DNA of 64,000 nucleotides from Stenotrophomonas sp. NA06056 (GCF_013364355.1 NZ_CP054931.1:2418001-2482000), one strand, 5' to 3'; shown: positions 33,908-43,349, numbered from the stretch's first letter. The notes: generated by a model not told the origin, from the letters alone. Made by a program: numbers and translations.

Positions 33908-36280
33908 ATGTCCAATTCCCTGCTAGTCCGCCGCGCCGCCGTGCTGGGTGCCGGCGTCATGGGTGCCCAGATCGCCGCCCACCTCACCAACGCTGGCGTC
34001 GACACCGTGCTGTTCGACCTGCCCGCCAAGGAAGGTCCGGCCGATGGCATCGTGCTGAAGTCGATCGCCAACCTGGGCAAGCTGAGCCCGGCGCCGCTGG
34101 CCAGCAAGTCGCTGGCCGAAGCCATCACCCCGGCCAACTACGAGACCGGCCTGGAACAGTTGAAGGACTGCGACCTGATCATCGAGGCCATCGCCGAGCG
34201 CATGGACTGGAAGCAGGACCTGTACAAGAAGATCGCCCCGTTCGTGGCCGACCACGCGGTGCTGGCCTCCAACACCTCGGGCCTGGGCATCAACAAGCTG
34301 GCCGACGTGCTGCCGGAACAGTTGCGCCACCGCTTCTGCGGCGTGCACTTCTTCAACCCGCCGCGCTACATGCACCTGGCCGAGCTGATTCCGGCCACCA
34401 CCACCGACGCCAGCGTGCTGGAAGGCCTGGAAGCGTTCCTGGTCACCACCCTGGGCAAGGGCGTGGTGTACGCCAAGGACACCCCGAATTTCATCGGCAA
34501 CCGCATCGGCGTGTTCTCGATCCTGTCCACCATCCACCACACCCAGCAGTTCGGCCTGGGCTTTGATGAAGTGGACGGCCTGACCGGCCCGCTGGTCGGT
34601 CGCCCGAAGTCGGCCACCTACCGCACCTCCGACGTGGTCGGCCTGGACACCATGGCCCACGTCATCAAGACCATGGGCGATACCCTGCCGAACGACCCGT
34701 GGCATGAATTCTTCAAGTCGCCGAAGTGGCTGGACGCGCTGATTGCCAAGGGCGCGCTGGGCCAGAAGACCGGCGCGGGCATCTTCCGCAAGGTCGGCAA
34801 GGACATCGTGGTGCTGGACCTGGAAAAGCAGGATTACCGCCCGGCCGATCGCACTGCCGCGCCGGAAGTGGTCGAGATCCTGAAGATCAAGAACCCGGCC
34901 GAAAAGTTCGCCAAGCTGCGCGAAAGCCAGCACCCGCAGGCGCAGTTCCTGTGGGCGACCTTCCGCGACCTGTTCCATTACAGCGCCTACCACCTGGCCG
35001 ACATCGCCGAGACCGCGCGCGACGTCGATCTGGCCATCCGCTGGGGCTACGGCTGGTCGCTGGGCCCGTTCGAAACCTGGCAGGCCGCGGGCTGGAAGCA
35101 GGTCGCACAGTGGATCGCCGATGACATCGTCGCCGGCAAGAGCATGAGCAACGCCCCGCTGCCGGATTGGGTGTTCGATGGCCGCGACGGCGTGCACGCC
35201 GCCGAGGGCAGCTACAGCCCGTCGCGCAACGCCAAGCTGCCGCGTTCGTCGCTGCCGGTGTACCAGCGCCAGCGCTTCCCCGATCCGCTGCTGGGCGAGA
35301 AGTTCGCGCCGGGCGAGACCGTGTTCGAGAACGACGGCCTGCGCATGTGGCACGACGGTGATGGCATCGCCGTGGTCAGCTTCAAGACCAAGATGAACAC
35401 CGTGTCCGACCACGTGCTGGATGGCCTGCAGGAGTGCGTCACGCGCGCCGAGAAGGACTTCCAGGGCCTGGTGATCTGGCAGCAGAAGGAACCCTTCTCC
35501 GCCGGTGCCGACCTGGCCGGTGCCCTCGGCCTGCTGCAGGCCGGCAAGGTCGACCAGTTCGAAGAGATGGTGCACAACTTCCAGCGCACCAGCCAGCGCA
35601 TCAAGTACTCGCTGGTGCCGGTGGTGGCTGCCGTGCGTGGCCTGGCCCTGGGTGGCGGCTGCGAGTTCCAGATGCACAGCGCCAAGACCGTGGCCTTCCT
35701 GGAAAGCTACATCGGCCTGGTCGAGGCCGGCGTCGGCCTGCTGCCGGCCGGTGGTGGCCTGAAGGAACTGGCCGTGCGCGCCTCTCAGGCGGCCGGTCCG
35801 GGCGGTGATGTGTTCGCCGAACTGAAGAAGACCTTCGAAACCGTGGCCATGGCCAAGGTGTCCAACTCGGCGGTCAACGCCCAGGAGCTGGGCCTGCTGC
35901 GCAGCACCGACAAGGTGGTGTTCAACAGCTACGAGGCGCTGTACATCGCCAAGGCCGAAGCACGTGCGCTGGCCGAAGCCGGCTACCGTCCGCCGCTGCC
36001 GGCACGCCGCATCCAGGTGGCCGGTGACGTCGGCATCGCGACCTTCAAGATGATGCTGGTCAACATGCTGGAAGGCCGTTTCATCAGCCCGTACGACTAC
36101 GAGATTGCCGAACGCATCGCCACCGTGCTGTGCGGCGGCAAGGTCGACCGCGGCACCCTGGTGGACGAAGAGTGGCTGCTGACCCTTGAGCGCAAGCACT
36201 TCGTCGAACTGGCCCAGCAGGAAAAGACCCAGGCCCGCATCGCGCACATGCTGAAGACCGGCAAGCCGCTGCGGAACTGA
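33908..36280 (+). CDS. 3-hydroxyacyl-CoA dehydrogenase/enoyl-CoA hydratase, FadN-like
   Basis: This is a 790-residue bifunctional beta-oxidation enzyme. The N-terminal NAD-binding dehydrogenase has GAGVMG at 14-19 and HFFNPPRYMHLAELIP. The C-terminal part is a crotonase fold with PFSAGADLAG and RGLALGGGCEFQ near residue 580. It hydrates enoyl-CoA and oxidises the hydroxyacyl-CoA. The domain order (dehydrogenase first, hydratase last) is the reverse of E. coli FadB and matches Bacillus FadN. The gene lies 39 bases after the TetR gene and 74 bases before the thiolase gene, with a REP hairpin in the second gap. The order of activities rests on motif positions alone. Confidence 0.9.
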   Translation: MSNSLLVRRAAVLGAGVMGAQIAAHLTNAGVDTVLFDLPAKEGPADGIVLKSIANLGKLSPAPLASKSLAEAITPANYETGLEQLKDCDLIIEAIAERMDWKQDLYKKIAPFVADHAVLASNTSGLGINKLADVLPEQLRHRFCGVHFFNPPRYMHLAELIPATTTDASVLEGLEAFLVTTLGKGVVYAKDTPNFIGNRIGVFSILSTIHHTQQFGLGFDEVDGLTGPLVGRPKSATYRTSDVVGLDTMAHVIKTMGDTLPNDPWHEFFKSPKWLDALIAKGALGQKTGAGIFRKVGKDIVVLDLEKQDYRPADRTAAPEVVEILKIKNPAEKFAKLRESQHPQAQFLWATFRDLFHYSAYHLADIAETARDVDLAIRWGYGWSLGPFETWQAAGWKQVAQWIADDIVAGKSMSNAPLPDWVFDGRDGVHAAEGSYSPSRNAKLPRSSLPVYQRQRFPDPLLGEKFAPGETVFENDGLRMWHDGDGIAVVSFKTKMNTVSDHVLDGLQECVTRAEKDFQGLVIWQQKEPFSAGADLAGALGLLQAGKVDQFEEMVHNFQRTSQRIKYSLVPVVAAVRGLALGGGCEFQMHSAKTVAFLESYIGLVEAGVGLLPAGGGLKELAVRASQAAGPGGDVFAELKKTFETVAMAKVSNSAVNAQELGLLRSTDKVVFNSYEALYIAKAEARALAEAGYRPPLPARRIQVAGDVGIATFKMMLVNMLEGRFISPYDYEIAERIATVLCGGKVDRGTLVDEEWLLTLERKHFVELAQQEKTQARIAHMLKTGKPLRN

Positions 36281-36303
36281 TTGCCCCTCCCTGCTTTTGG
36301 TGG

Positions 36304-36324
36304 GTGCCGACCGTTGGTCGGCAC
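36304..36324. repeat. REP hairpin within the fad operon
   Basis: GTGCCGACC (36304-36312) pairs with GGTCGGCAC (36316-36324) around GTT in the gap before the thiolase gene. REP hairpins in operons can stabilise mRNA segments. Confidence 0.75.
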
Positions 36325-36354
36325 TCCGGCTAAAAAATTCAAGAGATCACTGCA

Positions 36355-37563
36355 ATGACCAAGCAAATCCAGGACGCCTACATCGTCGCCGCCACCCGTA
36401 CCCCGGTTGGCAAGGCGCCCAAGGGCATGTTCCGCAACACCCGCCCCGACGACATGCTGGCCCACGTGCTGCGCAGCGTCGTCGCCCAGGCACCGGGCGT
36501 GGACGTCAACCGCATCGATGACGCGATCATCGGCTGCGCGATGCCGGAAGCCGAGCAGGGCATGAACGTGGCCCGCATCGGCGTGCTGCTGGCTGGCCTG
36601 CCGAACACCATCGCCGCGCAGACCGTGAACCGCTTCTGCTCCTCCGGCCTGCAGGCCGTGGCGCAGGCCGCCGACGCGATCCGCCTTGGCAACGCCGACC
36701 TGATGCTGGCCGGTGGCACCGAATCGATGTCGATGGTGCCGATGATGGGCAACAAGATCGCGATGGCCCCGAGCGTGTTCGACAACGACCACGTCGCCAT
36801 TGCCTACGGCATGGGCATCACCGCCGAGAAGGTCGCTGAAGAGTGGAAGGTCTCGCGCGAAGACCAGGACGCGTTCGCCCTGGCCTCGCACCAGAAGGCC
36901 ATGGCGGCCATCCAGAATGGCGACTTCAAGGACGAGATCAGCCCGTACGAGATCGTCTCGCACCAGCCCGACCTGGCCGACGGCAAGCGCATCATCACCC
37001 GCAACAAGGTGGCTGATACCGACGAGGGCCCGCGCCCGGATTCCTCGGCAGAAGGCCTGGCCAAGCTGCGCCCGGTGTTCCGCAATGGCCAGTTCGGCGG
37101 TACCGTCACCGCTGGCAACTCCTCGCAGATGAGCGATGGCGCCGGTGCGGTGCTGCTGGCCTCGGAACAGGCGATCAAGGATTACGGCCTGACCCCGCTG
37201 GCCCGTTTCGTCAGCTTCTCGGTGGCCGGCGTGCGCCCGGAAGTGATGGGCATCGGCCCGATCGCCGCGATTCCGAAGGCACTGAAGCAGGCCGGCCTGA
37301 CCCAGGACCAGCTGGACTGGATCGAGCTCAACGAAGCCTTCGCCGCACAGTCGCTGGCAGTGATCCGCGATTGCGGCCTGGACCCGAGCAAGGTCAACCC
37401 GCTGGGCGGCGCGATCGCCCTGGGCCACCCGCTGGGCGCGACCGGTGCGATCCGTACCGCCACCCTGCTGCACGGCCTGCGTCGTCGCCAGCAGAAGTAC
37501 GGCATGGTGACGATGTGCATCGGCACCGGCATGGGCGCAGCGGGTATTTTCGAGGCGCTGTAA
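36355..37563 (+). CDS. fadA: acetyl-CoA acyltransferase (3-ketoacyl-CoA thiolase)
   Basis: This is a 402-residue thiolase: nucleophile Cys95 (RFCSSGLQA), His near 358 (GGAIALGHPLGATGA) and a second Cys near 388 (MCIGTGMGAAG). It cleaves 3-ketoacyl-CoA with CoA to release acetyl-CoA. Together with the upstream FadN-like enzyme it completes a cycle of beta-oxidation. The ATG at 36355 is preceded by AGAGAT. Full-length subunit; homotetramer expected for the family. The FadA label is by function. Confidence 0.95.
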   Translation: MTKQIQDAYIVAATRTPVGKAPKGMFRNTRPDDMLAHVLRSVVAQAPGVDVNRIDDAIIGCAMPEAEQGMNVARIGVLLAGLPNTIAAQTVNRFCSSGLQAVAQAADAIRLGNADLMLAGGTESMSMVPMMGNKIAMAPSVFDNDHVAIAYGMGITAEKVAEEWKVSREDQDAFALASHQKAMAAIQNGDFKDEISPYEIVSHQPDLADGKRIITRNKVADTDEGPRPDSSAEGLAKLRPVFRNGQFGGTVTAGNSSQMSDGAGAVLLASEQAIKDYGLTPLARFVSFSVAGVRPEVMGIGPIAAIPKALKQAGLTQDQLDWIELNEAFAAQSLAVIRDCGLDPSKVNPLGGAIALGHPLGATGAIRTATLLHGLRRRQQKYGMVTMCIGTGMGAAGIFEAL

Positions 37564-37602
37564 GGATCAAAGCGTTGCCGGCTGATTGCTGGCGGCGGGG
37601 CC

Positions 37603-37702
37603 CGGGCGGGTGAGGCTGCCCGGGACACGCCGCAAGTACATCCCTGTAGGCTTGGCAGCGGCATCCATGCCGCTGACAGTCCCGGTCAGCCTCACCCACC
37701 CG
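37603..37702 (+). repeat. three-way-junction palindrome, copy A
   Basis: The outer arms (37603-37626 with 37679-37702, about 22 of 24 matches) enclose two inner hairpins, TACA-TCCC-TGTA (37637-37648) and CAGCGGCAT/ATGCCGCTG (37656-37675). The joining segments are ACGCCGCAAG, GGCTTGG and ACA. Its layout is shared with 62231-62332 and 37866-37969. Confidence 0.75.
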
Positions 37703-37744
37703 CGCCATCCAACATTCCGCGCGGCGGAGGGATGAGCAAAGGCA

Positions 37745-37767
37745 GTAGATCCACGCCATGCGTGGAT
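37745..37767 (+). repeat. SMAG/REP palindrome
   Basis: GTAG with ATCCACGC-CAT-GCGTGGAT (37745-37767), downstream of the first junction palindrome. Confidence 0.85.
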
Positions 37768-37780
37768 GCTCTGGAAACGA

Positions 37781-37805
37781 AAAAGGCAGCCAATGGCTGC
37801 CTTTT
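37781..37805. terminator. bidirectional terminator of fadA and galU
   Basis: AAAAGGCAGCC-AAT-GGCTGCCTTTT is a perfect hairpin with A- and T-runs on both sides. Confidence 0.85.
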
Positions 37806-37865
37806 CCGTTTCTGCACTTGCCCTTGATTCCGCCCTTCCCGTCCGCGCCGCACGGAAACTGTCGA

Positions 37866-37969
37866 GAGGGGGCGGATGGCCCTCTCCAAAACCGTTGGCG
37901 CCATGGATGGCGCCATCGAGCACCATGGAAGGGCTTTGGCGTGTTTTGGAGAGGGCCATCCGCCCCCTC
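37866..37969 (-). repeat. three-way-junction palindrome, copy C, reverse strand
   Basis: The arms at 37866-37892 and 37943-37969 are perfect 27-bp inverted repeats. On the minus strand the interior reads ACGCCAAAG, a hairpin around CCCTTCCATGG, then CTCGAT, the perfect palindrome GGCGCCAT/ATGGCGCC (37897-37914) and AAC. This is the same element layout as copies A and B, in reverse orientation. Confidence 0.75.
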
Positions 37970-38015
37970 CCCCACGTATCAATCAAGGCGCCGCGAACGG
38001 AGCGCTTGATAAACC

Positions 38016-38894
38016 TTATTCCGCCAGCATCGCCGCCAGCTTCTCGCGCGCCGGGCCGGCCAGCTTCGGGTTGTCCAGCGCGAAGCGGATCGTCGCCTCC
38101 ACCAGACCCAGATGCGTGCCACAGTCGAAACGGGTGCCCTCGAAACGATAGGCATCGACCTCTTCGGTCTTCAGCAGTTCGGCGATCGCATCGGTCAGCT
38201 GGATCTCGCCCCCGGCACCGGTGCGGGTCTGCTCGAGCAACTCGAAAATCTTCGGGCTCAGCACGTAGCGCCCCACCACCGCCAGATCGCTCGGTGCGTC
38301 CTCCGGCTTCGGCTTCTCGACGATCTGCGAAATACGGCCCTTGCGGCCATCGAAGGCCTCGGTGGCGACAATGCCATAGCTGGCGGTCTTGTCGTGCGGC
38401 ACATCTTCAACAGCAATGACGCTGGCGCCACTGGCTTCGTTGAGATCGGCCATCTGCTTCAGCGCGCCGTCGCCGCGGTTCCAGATCAGGTCGTCCGGCA
38501 GCAGCACCGCAAACGGTTCGTCACCGATCACGGCCTTGGCACACAGCACCGCATGGCCCAGGCCCAGCGCCTCGGCCTGGGTGACGAAGATCGCGCGCAC
38601 ACCTTCCGGCAGCACATGGCGGATCAACTCCAGCTGCTCCTGCTTGCCGGCGCGCTCGAGCTTCTGCTCCAGCTCGTAGGCCTTGTCGAAATAGTCGGCA
38701 ACGGCGTGCTTGTAGCGATTGGTGATGAACACCAGGGTGTCACAGCCTGCTTCGATCGCTTCATCGACGGCGTACTGGATCAGCGGTCGATCAATGATCG
38801 GCAGCATTTCCTTCGGCACCGTCTTGGTTGCCGGAAGAAAACGCGTACCCAGACCTGCTACCGGAAATACCGCCTTGCGAATGCGCTTGCTCAT
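38016..38894 (-). CDS. galU: UTP-glucose-1-phosphate uridylyltransferase
   Basis: This is a 292-residue GalU. The N-terminal nucleotidyltransferase motif GLGTRFLPATKTVPKEML is at about residues 15-32. The central VLLPDDLIW and the C-terminal parts are as in GalU. It forms UDP-glucose from UTP and glucose-1-phosphate, for LPS core, trehalose and capsule sugars. Its start overlaps the end of the dehydratase gene by four bases (38891-38894), so it ends a long minus-strand run from cmk. Upstream neighbours also make glycan precursors. Confidence 0.96.
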   Translation of the reverse strand: MSKRIRKAVFPVAGLGTRFLPATKTVPKEMLPIIDRPLIQYAVDEAIEAGCDTLVFITNRYKHAVADYFDKAYELEQKLERAGKQEQLELIRHVLPEGVRAIFVTQAEALGLGHAVLCAKAVIGDEPFAVLLPDDLIWNRGDGALKQMADLNEASGASVIAVEDVPHDKTASYGIVATEAFDGRKGRISQIVEKPKPEDAPSDLAVVGRYVLSPKIFELLEQTRTGAGGEIQLTDAIAELLKTEEVDAYRFEGTRFDCGTHLGLVEATIRFALDNPKLAGPAREKLAAMLAE

Positions 38895-40804
38895 TGGTGC
38901 CTGCTGGCCTCACGTGCCGGAAAGGGCACAACCTTAGCGGATGAAATGTAAGCATCCTGTTCGATTGGCGAGAATTCCGGCATGGTCGCGAACAGGACTT
39001 CCTGGATCGTATCGATGTCGTACCTGGCAATCGCCTCGCGCAGCTTGGGCACGTTGCCCAGCACGATGTCGCGCGAGAACGCACGTACGCCGGCTTCCAG
39101 AATCTTCGGATGCGCGGTCGGCCGGTAGTCCTCGTCGGAATAGAACAGCGTCTCGTGCAGCTTCTCGCCAGGACGCATGCCGGTGTAGATGATCGGGATG
39201 TCCTTGTAGGGCTGCTTGCCCGCCAGGCGGATCATCTGTTCGGCCAGCACCCGGATCGGCACCGGCTCGCCCATGTCCAACGTATAGATCGCCCCATGCG
39301 ACGCCGATGCGGCGGCCTGCAGGATCAACTGGCACGCCTCGGGAATGGTCATGAAATAGCGGCTGACCTCCGGGTCGGTCACCGTGACCGGTCCGCCCTT
39401 GAGGATCTGCTCGCGGAACAACGGCACCACGCTGCCGGCCGACGCCAGCACGTTGCCGAAGCGTACGGTCACGAAACGGGTGTGCGTGGACTTCTGGTCA
39501 AGGCTCTGGCAGATCATCTCCGCATAGCGCTTGCTGGCGCCCAGCGCATTGACCGGGTCCACCGCCTTGTCGGTCGAAATGAACACGAAGTGCTCGACGC
39601 GGGCTTCCAGACAGGCACGGGCCACGTTCTCGGTGGCCAGGATGTTGTTGCGAACGGCTTCGCGCAGCTGACGCTCCAGCACCGGCACATGCTTGTAGGC
39701 AGCCGCATGGAAAGCCGTGTCGACCGGATGCAGCGACAACGCATGGCGGATCACTGCAGGATCGCCGCAGTCACCGAGCACGGCTTCGATCTCGACATCC
39801 GGGAAGCTACGGCGCAGCTCGCCCTCGATGGTCAACAGCAGCAGTTCGCTGATCTCCAGCAGCACGATGCGACCCGCACCGTGGCGCGCGCACTGGCGAC
39901 ACAGCTCGGACCCGATCGAGCCACCGGCACCGGTCACCATCACCGTGCGCCCGCCCAACCAGCCGCGGATGAGGTTCCAGTCCGGCATGATCGGCTTGCG
40001 CCCGAGCAGATCTTCGATCGCCACTTCCTTCAACTGGCCCGGCAGCGACTGTCCCTGCAGGATGTCGCTGAGCTTGGGCACGGTGCGGAACGGAATGCCG
40101 GTGCTCTCGCAGATGGCGACCACGCGCTGCATGCCGACGGCATCCAGCGAGGGCATGGCGATCACCAGCAGCTTGGCCGCAGTCTCACGGGCCACCGCCG
40201 GTGCGTCGTCCAGCGTGCCCAGGATCGGCAGGCTCTGCAGCTTGGCGCCACGCAGGTGCGGCGCATCATCGAGCAGGCCGACCGGCTCGAAGTTGCCGGA
40301 CCGGCGCAGGTCGCGCACCAGGGTTTCAGCGGCCTGGCCGGCGCCGAGAATCAGCACACGGCGCGCGGTCGAATCGGACTGCAGCGACTGGTAGTCCTTC
40401 CATGCCCGGTACAACAGGCGCGGTGCGCCCAGCAGTGCCGACAGCGCAAACGGATAGATCACCAGCACCGACATCGGCACGCCGTTGAAGCGCTTCCAGG
40501 CCAGCACCAGAACAATGGCGATCAGGCCGATGAAGCTGGCCTTGAAGATGTTCAGCAGGTCGCTGACGCTGGCGAAGCGCCACAGCCCGCGATAGAGACC
40601 GATACGCCAGAACACCAGGCCCTGCAGCGCCAGCACCAGCGTGGTGTCCACGTTCCACAGCGGCAAGGCGGGAGCATCGGCGAGGATCGAGTAGCGACCC
40701 GCATGCAACAGCTGCCAACAGGCCCAGACCATGAACAAGTCGTGGCAGACGATGGCCGTACGCGGCATCAGGCCGAGGATTCTGTCCCGCCAGGGTGAAG
40801 ACAT
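38891..40804 (-). CDS. UDP-sugar 4,6-dehydratase, FlaA1/WbpM/PglF-like
   Basis: This is a 637-residue inner-membrane nucleotide-sugar dehydratase. It has four N-terminal transmembrane helices (about 15-125), a Rossmann domain near 145-270 (VLILGAGQAAETLVRDL) and an extended SDR catalytic domain with GAGGSIG near 290 and ISTDKAVDPVNALGASKR in the active-site region. These enzymes act on UDP-GlcNAc to give precursors of bacillosamine, FucNAc or QuiNAc in O-antigen. It lies next to the WecA/WbpL-like transferase that would attach such a sugar to undecaprenyl-P. The product sugar is not determined. Confidence 0.87.
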   Translation of the reverse strand: MSSPWRDRILGLMPRTAIVCHDLFMVWACWQLLHAGRYSILADAPALPLWNVDTTLVLALQGLVFWRIGLYRGLWRFASVSDLLNIFKASFIGLIAIVLVLAWKRFNGVPMSVLVIYPFALSALLGAPRLLYRAWKDYQSLQSDSTARRVLILGAGQAAETLVRDLRRSGNFEPVGLLDDAPHLRGAKLQSLPILGTLDDAPAVARETAAKLLVIAMPSLDAVGMQRVVAICESTGIPFRTVPKLSDILQGQSLPGQLKEVAIEDLLGRKPIMPDWNLIRGWLGGRTVMVTGAGGSIGSELCRQCARHGAGRIVLLEISELLLLTIEGELRRSFPDVEIEAVLGDCGDPAVIRHALSLHPVDTAFHAAAYKHVPVLERQLREAVRNNILATENVARACLEARVEHFVFISTDKAVDPVNALGASKRYAEMICQSLDQKSTHTRFVTVRFGNVLASAGSVVPLFREQILKGGPVTVTDPEVSRYFMTIPEACQLILQAAASASHGAIYTLDMGEPVPIRVLAEQMIRLAGKQPYKDIPIIYTGMRPGEKLHETLFYSDEDYRPTAHPKILEAGVRAFSRDIVLGNVPKLREAIARYDIDTIQEVLFATMPEFSPIEQDAYISSAKVVPFPAREASRHQ

Positions 40805-40819
40805 AGATCGAGTAATTCC

Positions 40820-41797
40820 TTATGGGTGGCGCAATCCATTGCGCAGGAGGAGCCACAGCAGGGTCAGCGCGGCAAACCACGCGACCGCTACGGCAGCCTC
40901 CCACCTCGGCTGCAAATTGGTGCAGATATTGAACACTGTAATACTGAACAGGCCCAAAACAAAGTACATCCCTGTCACCTGGGCATGGCTGGCTCCTGCC
41001 TGGACCGCGCGCTGGTAGACATGCTGGGTGTGGGGTTCCATCCAGCGTTGCCCGGAAAGCATGCGCGCCAACAGCGTGAAGCCCGCGTCCACAAGGAAGG
41101 CGGACAAGGGCAGCAGCAGCAGGATCCAATGGATATCGGTGTGCAGGGCAGCAACGGCCAGCACGACGGCAACGGCGTAGCCCAGCGCGCCACTGCCTAC
41201 ATCCCCCATGAAGATCCGCGCCTGCGGAAAATTGAATGGCAGGAAACCCAGGCAGGCCAGGCCAAGCACGATGGCCACCAGCGACCAGGGCCAGGGCAGC
41301 ACGGTGGCGAAGCCCAGCGCAACGATGACCGCCTGACTGCTGGCAATCCCGTTGATCCCATCCATGAAGTTCCAGATGTTGATCAGCGACGCGGTGAAGA
41401 ACAGCACCAGCAGGCTCAACAACCAGCTGCCGCCGTGCATCTTGACCAGCCCCGCCAGCAACGCCGCGGCGACGAAATGCACCATCAACCGGCGCATGGC
41501 TGGCAGCGGTCGATGGTCATCCCACCAGCCAATGCCGGCAACGAGCAGCAGGCCAAGGCTGGCGACAGCAAGGCTGGGCGCAGCACCCGGCCAGACACAG
41601 GCAGCCACAGCCGCAGCCACCAGCAGGCTGATCACGATGGCGATACCGCCACCACGCGGGGTGGCGACGCTATGGCTGCGACGCTCCCCGGGCTGATCCA
41701 GCAGCTGCCTGCGCAGGGCATACACGCGCGCCGCCCAGGTCAACGCTGCGCTGAGCAGGGCCAGGCCCAGCAGCGCGGCCATCACGAGCCAGGGCAT
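40820..41797 (-). CDS. undecaprenyl-phosphate sugar-1-phosphate transferase, WecA/WbpL-like
   Basis: This is a 325-residue polytopic protein (about 10-11 helices). It has the MraY/WecA family signatures WWDDHRPLP, NIWNFMDGINGIASSQ and FMGDVGSGALGY. It transfers GlcNAc- or FucNAc-1-P to undecaprenyl phosphate as the first step of O-antigen or common polysaccharide synthesis. The neighbouring WbpM-like dehydratase suggests an amino-sugar donor. It overlaps nothing but lies three bases after lapB's end. Donor specificity is inference. Confidence 0.87.
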   Translation of the reverse strand: MPWLVMAALLGLALLSAALTWAARVYALRRQLLDQPGERRSHSVATPRGGGIAIVISLLVAAAVAACVWPGAAPSLAVASLGLLLVAGIGWWDDHRPLPAMRRLMVHFVAAALLAGLVKMHGGSWLLSLLVLFFTASLINIWNFMDGINGIASSQAVIVALGFATVLPWPWSLVAIVLGLACLGFLPFNFPQARIFMGDVGSGALGYAVAVVLAVAALHTDIHWILLLLPLSAFLVDAGFTLLARMLSGQRWMEPHTQHVYQRAVQAGASHAQVTGMYFVLGLFSITVFNICTNLQPRWEAAVAVAWFAALTLLWLLLRNGLRHP

Positions 41798-41800
41798 GAT

Positions 41801-42979
41801 TCAGAGCACCGCGTAGTTCAGCAGCGGCTTGACTGTGCCCCACTCCTTGCAGCTCGGGCATTGCCAGTGATGGGTACGCGCGCCGAATCCGCAGCGGGTG
41901 CAGCGGTAGGCGGGGTTGCGCACCAGCAACTGGTCGGTGATGTGCTTGAGGTCGTGCAGGGTGGCAGTGGAATCTGCGCCCTCGGCCAGGGTGAGGTCGA
42001 TCAGTGCCGATTCGCCGCGCACCGACGGGCGATCCTTGAGCTGGCGGCCGAGGTAGGCACGGGCAGGTGCAACACCCTCCTGCTCTTCCATCAGGCGGGT
42101 CAGGGCCAGCACCGGCGCGATACCACGGTAGTGCTCGGTCATCTCGGACAGGAAAGCACGCGCACCGGCCAGGTCGCCGACCTTGCGGTAGTTCTCCATC
42201 AGCGCGGGCAGCACTTCGGGCAGGTACTCCGGATCGTTGCGGGCAGCGCGCTCGAAAGCCCGCACGGCGGCCTCGGCGTTGCCCGCATCGGTTTCCAGGC
42301 GACCTTCAATGATGCCGGCGCGGACCGACATGGCATCGGCCTGGTAAGCGCGGGCAATGGCCGCCCTCGCCTCTTCCAGTTTGCCCGCGCCACGGAAGCG
42401 TTCGGCCAGCTCGCATTCGAACTGCCCGATCAGCTTGCCCATCGGCTCGCCGGTGACATCTTCGAAACGGGTCGCGTTGTCGATCGCCTTTTCCCAGTCG
42501 CGCTCGGCCTGGTAGATGCCGATCAGGTGCTTGAGCGCCTGCGGTGCGCGCTGGTCCAGCTGCGCCAGTTCGGTGAACACCGTTTCGGCGCGGTCCAGCA
42601 GGCCGGACTTCATGTAGTCCTCGCCCAGTGCCAGCAGGGCCTGCACGCGCTGCGCGTCGCTCAGGTCCTGGCGGTTGACCAGACCCTGGTGCAGACGGAT
42701 CGCACGGTCCACTTCGCCACGGCGACGGAACAGATGGCCCAACGCGACCTGGGTCTCGAAGGTTTCCTTGTCCAGCTCTGCGATGTGCAGGAACAGCTCG
42801 ATGGCCTTGTCCGGCTGCTCGTTGAGCAGATAGTTCAGGCCACGGAAATAGGTGCTGGACAGGTGGCTTACCTGGTTGTCACCGTGGCGTTGACCGCCGC
42901 GGCGTCCGATCACCCAGCCGGCCAGCGCCGCCAACGGAAGGCACAGGAAGAACCAGAACCACTCGGAAACGAATTCCAT
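41801..42979 (-). CDS. lapB: LapB (YciM) LPS assembly regulator
   Basis: This is a 392-residue protein with a short N-terminal membrane helix (FWFFLCLPLAALAGWVIG), several TPRs and a C-terminal rubredoxin-like zinc ribbon: CxxC pairs at YRCTRCGFGAR and WQCPSCKEWG. LapB guides FtsH to LpxC and thereby balances lipid A with phospholipid. It is co-transcribed with lapA. Here it also runs into O-antigen genes downstream, so LPS control and glycan synthesis are linked in one transcript. Confidence 0.93.
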   Translation of the reverse strand: MEFVSEWFWFFLCLPLAALAGWVIGRRGGQRHGDNQVSHLSSTYFRGLNYLLNEQPDKAIELFLHIAELDKETFETQVALGHLFRRRGEVDRAIRLHQGLVNRQDLSDAQRVQALLALGEDYMKSGLLDRAETVFTELAQLDQRAPQALKHLIGIYQAERDWEKAIDNATRFEDVTGEPMGKLIGQFECELAERFRGAGKLEEARAAIARAYQADAMSVRAGIIEGRLETDAGNAEAAVRAFERAARNDPEYLPEVLPALMENYRKVGDLAGARAFLSEMTEHYRGIAPVLALTRLMEEQEGVAPARAYLGRQLKDRPSVRGESALIDLTLAEGADSTATLHDLKHITDQLLVRNPAYRCTRCGFGARTHHWQCPSCKEWGTVKPLLNYAVL

Positions 42980-42985
42980 CTTCGA

Positions 42986-43270
42986 TCAACGTCCATCAAA
43001 AGACTGGGAGGGGGCGACCGGCGCCGACGATGCAGCCGCCGATTTGTTGGCACGGCGCAGCTGGCTGTAGAGCGGAATCACCACGCTTACCAGCACCAGG
43101 CCAGCACCGACCACGACACCGATCAGCAGGGCTGCAATCAGCGCCACGCCAACGGAGGTGTTCAATTGGGTAAACAGCAGGTTGATCGACATGGCCGTCA
43201 TGTTGACCGCACCAATGATCAGACCAAGGATCAGAACCGCCAGCAGGACCAGCAGACGAAAAACTTTCAT
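42986..43270 (-). CDS. lapA: LapA domain membrane protein
   Basis: This is a 94-residue membrane protein of the LapA family: two transmembrane helices (LLVLLAVLILGLIIGAV and ALIAALLIGVVVGAGLVLVSV) and a short hydrophilic tail. It partners with LapB in LPS assembly. The start lies at 43270, 79 bases after the ihfB stop. Length and topology are standard. Confidence 0.9.
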   Translation of the reverse strand: MKVFRLLVLLAVLILGLIIGAVNMTAMSINLLFTQLNTSVGVALIAALLIGVVVGAGLVLVSVVIPLYSQLRRANKSAAASSAPVAPSQSFDGR

Positions 43271-43349
43271 GCGACAGCTCCATTGGCAGGAGGCCGTAGC
43301 TTATCCGACTCGTGGTGGGATTCGCACGAAGTCGCGCGACGGGGATGGC

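Larger units (their letters stand above)
37564..38015. other. 452-bp convergent region with several palindromic elements
   Basis: It lies between the 3' ends of the thiolase and galU genes. It contains a three-way-junction palindrome (37603-37702), an SMAG hairpin (37745-37767), a strong terminator (37781-37805) and a second, opposite-strand copy of the junction palindrome (37866-37969). No gene is supported. Confidence 0.75.

Noticed and set aside
33923..36247. Long minus-strand open frame (774 codons) opposite the FadN-like gene
   Set aside because: It is fully antisense to a gene with clear motifs; such frames are produced by high GC and third-position bias. Its translation is low-complexity and has no domain.
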